Made by a program: the position numbers and the translations under genes. The notes below the pieces were generated by a model. That model was not told the origin of the DNA. It was given only the letters and a program-made list of their open reading frames with translations, and searched no databases. Positions 24,758 through 32,677 of a stretch of DNA of 50,089 nt are shown here, in pieces. The stretch's first letter is position 1. Every line of letters begins with the position of its first letter. The DNA comes from Streptomyces sp. NRRL F-6492 (GTDB taxonomy: Bacteria > Actinomycetota > Actinomycetes > Streptomycetales > Streptomycetaceae). Where the stretch lies: positions 1 to 50,089 of the forward strand of contig NZ_LGEG01000245.1 in NCBI RefSeq assembly GCF_001280125.1. The letters are read 5' to 3'.

Positions 24758-25756
24758 TCAGCCGGAGCCCTCCACCCGCACCGGCCGCCCCTCCCGCCGT
24801 GAGCGTTCGCACGCCTCCGCGATCCGCAGCGCCGCCAGGGCCTCCCGCCCGTCGCACGGATTGGGCGCCGCGCCGCGCACGAGCCGTACGAAGGCGTCCA
24901 ACTCCGCCTCGTACGCCGGGGCGAACCGCTCCAGGAAGCCGGGCCACGGCTTCTCCGGCGCGGGCGGTCCCTGCGGCTCCACCGAGACGAGCGGGGTGCG
25001 GTCGTCCAGGCCCACCCCGATCTGGCCCCGCTCGCCCGCCAGTTCCATCCGCACGTCGTACCCGGCGCCGTTGCGCCGGGTCGCGGTCGCCGTCACCAGC
25101 GTGCCGTCGTCCAGGGTGAGCAGCGCGGCGGCCGAGGACACGTCCCCCGCCTCCCGGAACATCGCCGGGCCCGCGTCCGAGCCCGCCGCGTACACCTCGA
25201 CGACCTCCCGCCCGGTCACCCAGCGGACCGCGTCGAAGTCGTGCACCAGGCAGTCGCGGAAGAGCCCGCCGGAGAGCGGCAGGTACGCGGCGGGCGGCGG
25301 CCGCGGGTCGGAGGTCACCGCCCGTACGGTGTGCAGCCGGCCGAGCCGCCCCGACCGCACCGCCTCGCGGGCCGCCCGGTACCCCGCGTCGAAGCGGCGC
25401 ATGAACCCCAGCTGGAGCTCCGTGCCCGCCGCCGCCACCGCGTCGAGCGCGGCGAGCGTCCCCGGAACGTCCAGGGCGATCGGCTTCTCGCAGAAGGCCG
25501 GCAGGCCCGCCCCGGCGGCGCGGGCGATCAGCTCCGCGTGCGCCGCCGTCGCCGAGGCGATCACCACCGCGTCCGGGGAGCTCCCGAGCAGCGCGGCCAC
25601 GTCCGGCGCCGCCTCCGCGCCGAGCGCCCCCGCCACCCCGGCCGCCCGCGCGGGGTCCGCGTCCGCCACGACCAGGGACCCGACCTCCGGGTGGCGGGCC
25701 AGCACCCCCGCGTGGAAGCTCCCGATCCGTCCCGTACCGATGAGTCCGATGCGCAT
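24758..25756 (-). CDS. Gfo/Idh/MocA-family oxidoreductase
   Basis: 332 residues. The N-terminal Rossmann motif is MRIGLIGTGRIGSFHAGVL, followed by the family motif FCEKPIALD (EKP, near residue 90) and the catalytic region GGLFRDCLVHDFDAVRWVTG with conserved Asp/His. It resembles inositol 2-dehydrogenases and related sugar dehydrogenases that oxidise a ring hydroxyl with NAD. It is divergent from a GntR-regulated CUT2 sugar importer with a ROK kinase, so the same sugar or polyol is probably its substrate. Inositol is possible but not proved by the sequence. Confidence 0.93.
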   Translation of the reverse strand: MRIGLIGTGRIGSFHAGVLARHPEVGSLVVADADPARAAGVAGALGAEAAPDVAALLGSSPDAVVIASATAAHAELIARAAGAGLPAFCEKPIALDVPGTLAALDAVAAAGTELQLGFMRRFDAGYRAAREAVRSGRLGRLHTVRAVTSDPRPPPAAYLPLSGGLFRDCLVHDFDAVRWVTGREVVEVYAAGSDAGPAMFREAGDVSSAAALLTLDDGTLVTATATRRNGAGYDVRMELAGERGQIGVGLDDRTPLVSVEPQGPPAPEKPWPGFLERFAPAYEAELDAFVRLVRGAAPNPCDGREALAALRIAEACERSRREGRPVRVEGSG

Positions 25757-25783
25757 GGCCCCACCGTGGAGGCGCCCGCACCC

Positions 25784-25811
25784 CCTGTCAAGGATTTGTC
25801 AGGACAACAGG
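25784..25811. promoter_or_regulatory. Nested inverted repeat in the oxidoreductase/gntR intergenic region
   Basis: TTGTCAGGACAA (25796-25807) is a tight palindrome, with an outer pair CCTGT (25784-25788) and ACAGG (25807-25811). The region is the 115-bp gap between the Gfo/Idh start and the GntR start. It is a candidate operator controlling both. Confidence 0.45.
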
Positions 25812-25871
25812 ACGTCACGACTTCCCGTCATCGGGTTCCCGCCGTCCGCGCCCCGGGGCTACGCTCCCCCC

Positions 25872-26630
25872 GTGCCCCCGCAGTCCGGCTCCGCCCTCCC
25901 CCCGCTCTCGGTGGACCGCACCAGCCCGGTCCCCCTCTACTTCCAGCTGGCCCGCCAGCTGGAGAGCGCCGTGGAGGACGGGACGCTGGCCCCGGGCACC
26001 CTCCTCGGCAACGAGATCGACCTCGCCGCCCGCCTGGGCCTCTCCCGCCCCACCGTCCGCCAGGCCATCCGCACCCTCGTCGACAAGGGACTCCTGGTCC
26101 GCCGCCGGGGCGTCGGCACCCAGGTCGTGCACACCGGCGTCCGGCGGCCCCCGGAGCTCAGCAGCCTCTACGACGACCTGGAGGCCGCGGGACGGCACCC
26201 CGCCACCCGCGTCCTGGTCAACCGGCTCGAACCCGCCACCGGACCGGTCGCCGCCGCCCTCGGCGTACCCGAGGGCAGCGAGGTCCGCTACCTGGAACGG
26301 CTCCGCACCGCGCGCGGCGAACCCCTGGCGCACCTGCGCAACCACCTCCCGGCCGGGCTCCTGGAACCGGACACCGCGCTCCTGGAGACCACCGGCCTCC
26401 ACCGGCTGCTGCGCTCCGCCGCGCTCACCCTGCACAGCGCCCGCCAGACCGTCGGCGCCCGCGCCGCGACCGCCGCCGAGGCCGCGCTGCTCGGCGAGGA
26501 GGAGGGAGCCCCGCTGCTCACCATGGAGCGCGTCACCTACGACGACACCGGCCGGGCCGTCGAGTACGGCTCCCACCTCTACCGGGCCGCCCACCACTCC
26601 TTCGAGTTCCGGCTGATGGCCCGTCCGTGA
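25872..26630 (+). CDS. GntR-family regulator (HutC/UTRA type)
   Basis: 252 residues from GTG 25872. The N-terminal winged helix begins PVPLYFQLARQLESAVEDG and contains EIDLAARLGLSRPTVRQAI and DKGLLVRRRGVGTQV. The C-terminal UTRA effector domain has YLERLRTARGEPLAHLRNHL, SARQTVGARAATAAEAALLG and VEYGSHLYRAAHHSFEFRL. Proteins of this class bind a sugar or amino-acid derivative and repress adjacent genes. It stands between the oxidoreductase and transporter genes, with dyads on both sides, and probably represses both. No clear ribosome site precedes the GTG, so translation may be leaderless. Confidence 0.93.
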   Translation: MPPQSGSALPPLSVDRTSPVPLYFQLARQLESAVEDGTLAPGTLLGNEIDLAARLGLSRPTVRQAIRTLVDKGLLVRRRGVGTQVVHTGVRRPPELSSLYDDLEAAGRHPATRVLVNRLEPATGPVAAALGVPEGSEVRYLERLRTARGEPLAHLRNHLPAGLLEPDTALLETTGLHRLLRSAALTLHSARQTVGARAATAAEAALLGEEEGAPLLTMERVTYDDTGRAVEYGSHLYRAAHHSFEFRLMARP

Positions 26631-26677
26631 TCCGGGGCGGGCCCCGCGGCGAGCCGCCCGACCCGCATGACCGATAC

Positions 26678-26703
26678 TGCAATGCACGCCTGCAATGCGT
26701 GCA
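26678..26703. promoter_or_regulatory. Operator-like repeat upstream of the CUT2 importer
   Basis: TGCACGC (26683-26689) and GCGTGCA (26697-26703) form a perfect dyad with a 7-base centre. Overlapping it, TGCAATGC repeats directly at 26678 and 26691 (13-bp period). It lies 27 bases before the transporter start and just ahead of the ribosome site, so a bound repressor would block early transcription. Confidence 0.6.
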
Positions 26704-26729
26704 AAGGACACAAAGGAGGGCACGGCCTC

Positions 26730-27749
26730 GTGACCAGGCTTCGGACAGGAGGGGTACGCGCCGCGGTCGGCGCCGTGCTCGCACTCGCGCTGACGACGGC
26801 GCTCGCCGGATGCAGCAGCACCGGCGGCAAGCGGGCGGAGGACGCCCGCAAGGCCGCGCAGGCCCAGGGCAGGGCGGCCGTCGACACCCCCCGCTGGACC
26901 TTCGCGATGGTGACCCACTCGGGCGACGGCGACACCTTCTGGGACATCGTCCAGAAGGGCGCCCAGCAGGCCGCCGTCAAGGACAACGTCAACTTCCTCT
27001 ACGCCCACGACGACGAGGCCCAGCGGCAGGCGCAGCTGGTCGACTCGTACATCGCCAAGGGCGTCGACGGCCTGATCGTCACCCTCGCCAAGCCCGACGC
27101 CATGAAGGCCGCCGTAGAGAAGGCCGTCAAGGCAGGCATCCCGGTGATCACCGTGAACTCCGGCGCCGAGCAGTCCAAGGCCTACGGCGCCCTCACCCAC
27201 ATCGGCCAGGACGAGACCGTCGCCGGCGAGGCCGTCGGCGAGGAGCTCGACAGGCGCGGGAAGAAGAAGGCGCTCTGCGTCCTGCACGAGCAGGGCAACG
27301 TCGGCCACGAGCAGCGCTGCGCGGGAGCGAAGAAGACCTTCGGCGGCGAGCTCGTCAACCTGTACGTCGACGGCACCAACATGCCCGACGTGAAGGCCTC
27401 CATCGAGGCCAAGCTCCAGTCCGACAAGGACGTCGACGCCGTCGTCACCCTCGGCGCCCCCTTCGCCGACACCGCCGTCCAGGCCGCGAAGAGCGCCGGC
27501 AGCAAGGCCGAGATCGACACCTTCGACCTCAACGCCAAGGTCGCCACCGCCCTCAAGGCCGGCACCCTCGGCTTCGCCGTCGACCAGCAGCCCTACCTCC
27601 AGGGGTACGAGGCCGTCGACCTGCTCTGGCTGTACCGCTACAACGCCGACGTCCTCGGCGGCGGCAAGCCGGTCCTCACCGGCCCCCAGATCATCACCGG
27701 GGAGAACGCCGCCGACCTCGTCGCCTACGCGGATCGGGGCACCCGATGA
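26730..27749 (+). CDS. Sugar ABC transporter substrate-binding lipoprotein (CUT2/RbsB-like)
   Basis: 339 residues from GTG 26730, with AGGAGGG nine bases upstream. The lipoprotein signal is [11 protein letters not shown], with the lipidated Cys at 28. The mature part is a periplasmic-binding-protein type 1 fold: [24 protein letters not shown]-rich linker, [45 protein letters not shown], and [20 protein letters not shown] with DQQPYLQGY at the end. It captures the sugar outside the cell for the permease and ATPase that follow. The ligand is unknown. It is co-transcribed with them (ATGA overlap at 27746). Confidence 0.95.
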   Translation: MTRLRTGGVRAAVGAVLALALTTALAGCSSTGGKRAEDARKAAQAQGRAAVDTPRWTFAMVTHSGDGDTFWDIVQKGAQQAAVKDNVNFLYAHDDEAQRQAQLVDSYIAKGVDGLIVTLAKPDAMKAAVEKAVKAGIPVITVNSGAEQSKAYGALTHIGQDETVAGEAVGEELDRRGKKKALCVLHEQGNVGHEQRCAGAKKTFGGELVNLYVDGTNMPDVKASIEAKLQSDKDVDAVVTLGAPFADTAVQAAKSAGSKAEIDTFDLNAKVATALKAGTLGFAVDQQPYLQGYEAVDLLWLYRYNADVLGGGKPVLTGPQIITGENAADLVAYADRGTR

Positions 27750-28798
27750 GCTCCACCGCCCCGCCGTCCGGCATCGACCACGTCGACGAACGCCTGCTGC
27801 GCACGACCCCGCTGAAGAAGCTCCTCGCCCGCCCCGAGCTGGGCTCGGTCGTCGGCGCGGCCGCCGTCTTCGTCTTCTTCGCGGTCTTCGCCGACAGCTT
27901 CCTGCGCCCCTCCAGCCTCGGCACCGTCCTCTACGCGGCCTCCACCATCGGCATCATGGCCGTCCCCGTCGCCCTCCTGATGATCGGCGGCGAGTTCGAC
28001 CTCTCCGCCGGCGTCATGGTCACCAGCTCCGCGCTGGTCTCCTCGATGTTCAGCTACCAGATGACGGCGAACGTCTGGGTCGGCGTCGGCGTCTCGCTGC
28101 TCGTCACCCTGGCGATCGGCGTCTTCAACGGCGTCATGCTGACCCGCACCAGGCTGCCCAGCTTCATCATCACGCTCGGCACCTTCCTCATGCTGACCGG
28201 CCTCAACCTCGGCCTCACCAAGCTGATCAGCGGCACCGTCTCCACCAAGACCATCGCCGACATGGAGGGCTTCCCCTCCGCCCGCAAGCTCTTCGCCTCG
28301 CAGCTGACCCTCGGCGGGGTCGAGTTCAAGGTCACCGTCCTGTGGTGGTTCGGCCTGGTCGCGCTCGCCACCTGGATCCTGCTCCGCACCCGCTTCGGCA
28401 ACTGGATCTTCGCGGTCGGCGGCGGCGCCGACGCGGCCCGCGCGGTCGGCGTCCCCGTCCACCGCACCAAGATCGGCCTCTACGCGGGCGTGGCCTTCTG
28501 CGCCTGGATCTCCGGCCAGCACCTGCTCTTCTCCTTCGACGTCGTCCAGTCCGGCGAGGGCGTCGGCAACGAGCTGATCTACATCATCGCGGCCGTCATC
28601 GGCGGCTGCCTGATCACCGGCGGCTACGGCTCGGCCATCGGCTCGGCGGTCGGCGCCCTCATCTTCGGCATGACCAGCAAGGGCATCGTGTACGCCGAGT
28701 GGAACCCGGACTGGTTCAAGTTCTTCCTGGGCGCGATGCTGCTGCTCGCGACCCTCCTGAACGCCTGGATCCGCAAGCGCGTGGAGGCCACCAAGTGA
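27746..28798 (+). CDS. Sugar ABC transporter permease (CUT2/RbsC-like)
   Basis: 350 residues with eight to ten hydrophobic spans. The conserved BPD_transp_2 blocks are present: [28 protein letters not shown] (the E-F-D-L-S-x-G motif), [24 protein letters not shown], and the coupling segment [22 protein letters not shown]. Late spans are [24 protein letters not shown] and [23 protein letters not shown] 27746 overlaps the binding-protein stop. The single permease presumably forms a homodimer with the ATPase encoded next. Confidence 0.95.
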   Translation: MSSTAPPSGIDHVDERLLRTTPLKKLLARPELGSVVGAAAVFVFFAVFADSFLRPSSLGTVLYAASTIGIMAVPVALLMIGGEFDLSAGVMVTSSALVSSMFSYQMTANVWVGVGVSLLVTLAIGVFNGVMLTRTRLPSFIITLGTFLMLTGLNLGLTKLISGTVSTKTIADMEGFPSARKLFASQLTLGGVEFKVTVLWWFGLVALATWILLRTRFGNWIFAVGGGADAARAVGVPVHRTKIGLYAGVAFCAWISGQHLLFSFDVVQSGEGVGNELIYIIAAVIGGCLITGGYGSAIGSAVGALIFGMTSKGIVYAEWNPDWFKFFLGAMLLLATLLNAWIRKRVEATK

Positions 28799-29589
28799 CG
28801 ACCGCGACCGCGCCCCTCGTCGAGCTCGACGACGTCAGCAAGTACTACGGCAACATCCGCGCCCTCGAAGGGGTCTCCCTGGAGGTCCGCGCGGGGGAGA
28901 TCACCTGCGTCCTCGGCGACAACGGCGCAGGCAAGTCCACCCTCATCAAGATCGTCGCCGGACTGCACCGGCACGACGCCGGGACCTTCCGCATCGAGGG
29001 CGAGGAGGTCACCCTGGCCAACCCGCGCGACGCCCTCGACCGGGGCATCGCCACCGTCTACCAGGACCTCGCCGTCGTCCCGCTCATGCCGGTCTGGCGG
29101 AACTTCTTCCTCGGCTCCGAGCCGACGAAGGGCCGGGGCCCCCTCAAGCGGCTCGACGCCGGGCTCATGCGCGCCACCACCCGCGAGGCCCTGCTCCGCA
29201 TGGGCATCGACCTGCGCGACGTCGACCAGCCCATCGGCACCCTCTCCGGCGGCGAGCGCCAGTGCGTGGCCATCGCCCGCGCCGTCCACTTCGGCGCCAA
29301 GGTCCTCGTCCTCGACGAGCCGACCGCCGCCCTCGGCGTCAAGCAGTCCGGGGTCGTCCTGAAGTACGTGGCCGCCGCCCGCGACCAGGGCCTCGGCGTG
29401 GTCCTCATCACCCACAACCCCCACCACGCCCACCTCGTCGGCGACCGTTTCGTCCTCCTCAAGCGCGGCACGACGGCCGGCAGCCACACCAAGGGCTCCG
29501 TCACCCTCGACGAGTTGACCCGGCAGATGGCCGGCGGCAGCGAGCTGGAGGACCTGCGCCACGAACTGGAACGCCCCTCCGCGACGTAA
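28795..29589 (+). CDS. Sugar ABC transporter ATP-binding protein, single-domain
   Basis: 264 residues from GTG 28795, overlapping the permease stop as GTGA. Walker [10 protein letters not shown] is at about 42-50, the Q-loop in [21 protein letters not shown], signature LSGGERQ near 150, Walker [18 protein letters not shown] near 175, and switch HN in [10 protein letters not shown]. Many CUT2 ATPases are duplicated at about 500 residues with a degenerate second half. This one is a single domain, so two copies must assemble. It ends in an acidic/basic tail ([15 protein letters not shown]). Confidence 0.95.
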   Translation: MTTATAPLVELDDVSKYYGNIRALEGVSLEVRAGEITCVLGDNGAGKSTLIKIVAGLHRHDAGTFRIEGEEVTLANPRDALDRGIATVYQDLAVVPLMPVWRNFFLGSEPTKGRGPLKRLDAGLMRATTREALLRMGIDLRDVDQPIGTLSGGERQCVAIARAVHFGAKVLVLDEPTAALGVKQSGVVLKYVAAARDQGLGVVLITHNPHHAHLVGDRFVLLKRGTTAGSHTKGSVTLDELTRQMAGGSELEDLRHELERPSAT

Positions 29590-29626
29590 CGGCCCCCGCA
29601 CACCCCACCTGGCAGAATCGGAGCCG

Positions 29627-30802
29627 ATGAGTACCTACCGTGACCTCGCCCACCGCGGCTCCGCCCGCGGCACCGTGCTGCGGACCGTGGGGACCCGGGA
29701 ACGGCGCTCCCACCTGACGGCCCCCCGGGTGCCGACCGTCGGCATCGACATCGGCGGCACGAAGGTGATGGCCGGGGTCGTCGACGCCGACGGCAACATC
29801 CTGGAGAAGCTCCGCACGGAGACCCCGGACAAGTCCAAGAGCCCCAAGGTCGTCGAGGACACCATCGTCGAACTGGTCCTGGACCTCTCCGACCGGCACG
29901 ACGTGCACGCCGTCGGCATCGGCGCGGCCGGCTGGGTCGACGCCGAGCGCGCCACGGTCCTCTTCGCCCCGCACCTCGCCTGGCGCAACGAGCCCCTCCG
30001 CGACGCCCTCCAGGGCCGGCTCGCCGTCCCCGTCATGGTGGACAACGACGCCAACACCGCCGCCTGGGCCGAGTGGCGCTTCGGCGCCGGACGCGGCGAG
30101 GACCACCTCGTCATGATCACCCTCGGCACCGGCATCGGCGGCGCCATCCTGGAGGACGGCCAGGTCAAGCGGGGCAAGTACGGCGTCGCCGGCGAGTTCG
30201 GCCACATGCAGGTCGTCCCCGGCGGCCACCGCTGCCCCTGCGGCAACCGCGGCTGCTGGGAGCAGTACAGCTCGGGCAACGCGCTGGTCCGCGAGGCCCG
30301 CGAGCTGGCCGCCGCCGACTCCCCGGTCGCGTACAACATCATCGAGCGGGTCAAGGGCCACGTCCCCGACATCACCGGCCCGCTCATCACCGAGCTCGCC
30401 CGCGAGGGCGACGCCATGTGCGTCGAGCTGTTCCAGGACATCGGCCAGTGGCTCGGCGTCGGCATCGCCAACCTCGCCGCCGCCCTCGACCCCTCCTGCT
30501 TCGTCATCGGCGGAGGCGTCTCCGCCGCCGACGACCTCCTCATCGGCCCCGCCCGGGACTCCTTCCGCCGCCACCTCACCGGCCGCGGCTACCGCCCCGA
30601 GGCCCGTCTCGTCCGCGCCCAGCTCGGCCCCGAGGCCGGCATGGTCGGCGCCGCCGACCTCGCCCGGCTCGTCGCCCGCCGCTTCCGCCGCGCCAACCGG
30701 CGCCGCGTCGAGCGGTACGAACGGTACGAGCGCTACGCCCAGGCCCTGCGCAGCGGGACCTCGGCCCGGACCGCCCGCACCCCCGAGGACCCCCCTTCAT
30801 GA
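29627..30802 (+). CDS. ROK-family sugar kinase
   Basis: 391 residues. The nucleotide-binding motif is VGIDIGGTKVMAGVV (near 38-52). A central block has DNDANTAAWAEWRFG with the catalytic Asp, then ITLGTGIGGAIL and GEFGHMQVVPGG. The ROK zinc site CPCGNRGCWEQYSSGNAL lies near 204-221. It lacks the helix-turn-helix of ROK repressors, so it is an enzyme. A basic N-terminal extension of about 35 residues and an Arg-rich C-terminal tail are unusual. Its substrate is probably the sugar brought in by the preceding importer; glucokinase activity is possible. It starts 37 bases after the ATPase stop. Confidence 0.93.
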   Translation: MSTYRDLAHRGSARGTVLRTVGTRERRSHLTAPRVPTVGIDIGGTKVMAGVVDADGNILEKLRTETPDKSKSPKVVEDTIVELVLDLSDRHDVHAVGIGAAGWVDAERATVLFAPHLAWRNEPLRDALQGRLAVPVMVDNDANTAAWAEWRFGAGRGEDHLVMITLGTGIGGAILEDGQVKRGKYGVAGEFGHMQVVPGGHRCPCGNRGCWEQYSSGNALVREARELAAADSPVAYNIIERVKGHVPDITGPLITELAREGDAMCVELFQDIGQWLGVGIANLAAALDPSCFVIGGGVSAADDLLIGPARDSFRRHLTGRGYRPEARLVRAQLGPEAGMVGAADLARLVARRFRRANRRRVERYERYERYAQALRSGTSARTARTPEDPPS

Positions 30803-31380
30803 CCCCGCCCCACCCGTCGTCCGCCCCGCCCCGCGCACCGCGCGAGCGGCTGCCCGAGGACCGCCGGCACATGATCCGCCGCCGCTGGCTGACGGCCGTC
30901 ATCATCGTGCTCCTCGTCGGCATCCCGGCCGGCTACCTCGTCATCTCCGCGGGCCAGAGCCGCGACAGCGGCCGCGACAAGGAGCGCGAGTCCTCGGCGG
31001 CCGGCCTCCAGGACAACTGGCCCTCCCAGATGAAGCGCCGGGTCTTCGAGGTCCCGATCCCCTCCGGCGCCCGGGACGTTGCCTACTACGAGACCAGCAA
31101 CTGGAAGACCAGCCGGCTCTACGTCCGGTTCACGACGACCGCCGCCGGCCTCGACACCTTCCTCGCCGAGTCCGGCGCCGCCCGCGCCCAGCTCACTCCG
31201 GGCCGGGTCACCATCGGCGAACGCGACCGCTCCATCGCCGCCTGGACCTTCCCGAACACCCCGGCCTGGTCGGGCACCACCGTCACCCGGGAGAAACCCC
31301 GCCCCACCACGGACATCACGGTCGACCTCACGGAACCGGCCTTCCCCCGGGTGTACGCGGTCTCCACGACGAGCCCCTGA
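30799..31380 (+). CDS. Membrane-anchored hypothetical protein
   Basis: 193 residues from ATG 30799, overlapping the kinase stop as ATGA. A short basic cytoplasmic part is followed by one span (WLTAVIIVLLVGIPAGYLVIS) and an extracytoplasmic domain of about 140 residues with no Cys. This domain has a regular pattern of alternating strands (YYETSNWKTSRLYVRFTTT, ITVDLTEPAFPRVYAVST). I do not recognise the family. Its overlap with the kinase gene suggests it is part of the same transcript, though it need not serve sugar use. Confidence 0.8.
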   Translation: MTPPHPSSAPPRAPRERLPEDRRHMIRRRWLTAVIIVLLVGIPAGYLVISAGQSRDSGRDKERESSAAGLQDNWPSQMKRRVFEVPIPSGARDVAYYETSNWKTSRLYVRFTTTAAGLDTFLAESGAARAQLTPGRVTIGERDRSIAAWTFPNTPAWSGTTVTREKPRPTTDITVDLTEPAFPRVYAVSTTSP

Positions 31381-31384
31381 ACCG

Positions 31385-31402
31385 GCGGGGCGCGCGCCCC
31401 GC
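31385..31402 (+). terminator. 18-bp palindrome after the sugar operon
   Basis: GCGGGGCGC at 31385-31393 is followed directly by its complement GCGCCCCGC, ending at 31402, four bases past the stop codon. It is a short hairpin and a plausible terminator of the operon. Confidence 0.55.
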
Positions 31403-31481
31403 GCCCCGAAAGCCCCCTGGTCGGAGCGGAAGCGCCCGTGATAGACCGGACCGTCCGCCGCAGCCGCCCCGGGAGGTCACC

Positions 31482-32084
31482 ATGCGCCGCCTCGCCGTCT
31501 TCCTCGCCTCCTCCGACGGACACGACCCGGCGTACGCCGAACTGGCCGCCGCGGTCGGCGCCGATCTGGCCCGGCGCGGGATCGGACTCGTCTACGGCGG
31601 CGGCCGTACGGGACTGATGGGGGTCCTGGCGGACGCGGCCCTGAAGGCGGGCGGCGAGGTCGTCGGCGTCATTCCGCGCAGCATGATCGAGCGGGAGTGG
31701 GCGCACGAGGGGGTGACGGAGCTGGTCGTCTGCGACTCGATGCACGAGCGCAAGGCGATCATGGCCGACCGCGCGGACGCCTTCGCGGCCCTGCCCGGCG
31801 GGCTCGGGACCCTGGAGGAGATCTTCGAGGTGTGGTCGTGGCGCCAGCTCGGCTTCCACGCCAAGCCCGTCGGCCTCCTCGACGCCGGGGGCTTCTGGAC
31901 GCCGCTGCTCGGCGCCCTGCGCGGGATCTCCGGCACCGGGTTCCTCGCGGCGTCCACCCTGGACGACCTCGCCGTCGCCCCCGACCTGCCCGGCCTCCTG
32001 GAGGCGCTGGAGGAGCGGCTGCGCGGCGCCCACCGGCCCGCGCACGGCGGCCGGGACGTCGATCCCGTGCCCGGACTCGACTGA
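31482..32084 (+). CDS. LOG-family protein (cytokinin riboside 5'-monophosphate phosphoribohydrolase-like)
   Basis: 200 residues from ATG 31482, with GGGAGG close upstream. The family motif PGGLGTLEEIFEVWSW lies near residue 104, preceded by GLVYGGGRTGLMGVLADAAL and the Arg in CDSMHERKAIM, which together form the nucleotide pocket. LOG proteins release free base from nucleoside 5'-monophosphates; in bacteria they are often mis-called lysine decarboxylases. It stands alone between other genes. Its role in a soil actinomycete is not known. Confidence 0.93.
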   Translation: MRRLAVFLASSDGHDPAYAELAAAVGADLARRGIGLVYGGGRTGLMGVLADAALKAGGEVVGVIPRSMIEREWAHEGVTELVVCDSMHERKAIMADRADAFAALPGGLGTLEEIFEVWSWRQLGFHAKPVGLLDAGGFWTPLLGALRGISGTGFLAASTLDDLAVAPDLPGLLEALEERLRGAHRPAHGGRDVDPVPGLD

Positions 32085-32294
32085 GGGCCGGGCACGGTCC
32101 GCGCCCGGTTCGCGCCATGAGCGGGGCCGGGGCACCTTCCGGATCCCGGTTGCGGAACGTCGTAACTTACCGGCGTTCACCCGGCCGCCCCCGGCCAAGG
32201 CCGCGTGGTCGCGCTCCCGCTCGTCGACGAGCGGCGTAGCGGCCGTCCAGGTCGTCCACGTGCCCGTCCGCCGGCAGGGGTGGGACAAGGGAAC

Positions 32295-32477
32295 TCAGGG
32301 GCGGTAGACGAGCTCCATGAGGAAGGCGACGATGAGGAGCCACGCGCCCACGCCGAGCAACCACATGCTGTCGGCGATCACCCCCAAGGCGCCGACGGGC
32401 ACGACCGCAGCGGCGAGGGCCACCGAAATGCGACGCACACGGCGGTCGGCGGACGTCCTCCCGTCGTACCTGTTCAT
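32295..32477 (-). CDS. Small two-span membrane protein (60 aa), hypothetical
   Basis: Starts MNRYDGRTSADRRVRRISVA at ATG 32477, then two hydrophobic segments (LAAAVVPVGALGVIADS and WLLGVGAWLLIVAFLMELV) and a short tail YRP. The basic, inner-side N-terminus fits a helical hairpin. The ribosome site is weak. It is divergent from the large permease gene at 32678, and both share the inverted repeat at 32531-32577, so it may be co-regulated with potassium transport. Family not recognised. Confidence 0.6.
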   Translation of the reverse strand: MNRYDGRTSADRRVRRISVALAAAVVPVGALGVIADSMWLLGVGAWLLIVAFLMELVYRP

Positions 32478-32530
32478 AGCAGGACTGTAGGCCGAACGGG
32501 CCTCCGAGCAGGTCCTCGCGCCGGAAGTCT

Positions 32531-32577
32531 TCACGCTTCCCTGACGCCGAGGCCGGGCCGGTGTCAGGGAAGCGTGA
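32531..32577. promoter_or_regulatory. Two inverted copies of a KdpE-like direct-repeat box
   Basis: Reading from 32561, GTGTCAGGGAAGCGTGA; reading the other strand from 32547 to 32531, GCGTCAGGGAAGCGTGA. The two 18-bp arms differ at one position and lie 11 bases apart. Each arm is itself an 11-bp-period direct repeat (GCGTCA-N5-GCGTSA), the form OmpR-class regulators bind. The same box stands before the next permease and before kdp. Confidence 0.6.
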
Positions 32578-32677
32578 GGAACGGGCCGACCGGCGCCAAG
32601 AAAACGCCAGGAGTGAACGGGTCTCTCGTCCTCGGGGCGCACGCTGAGCGGAGCCACACCCGAAGGGATCCGTCCGC

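Noticed and set aside
25241..28798. Plus-strand frame of 1185 codons across the oxidoreductase, gntR, binding-protein and permease region
   Set aside because: Only its last 350 codons (the permease from 27746) are real. The rest is Arg/Pro-rich out-of-frame translation of other genes.
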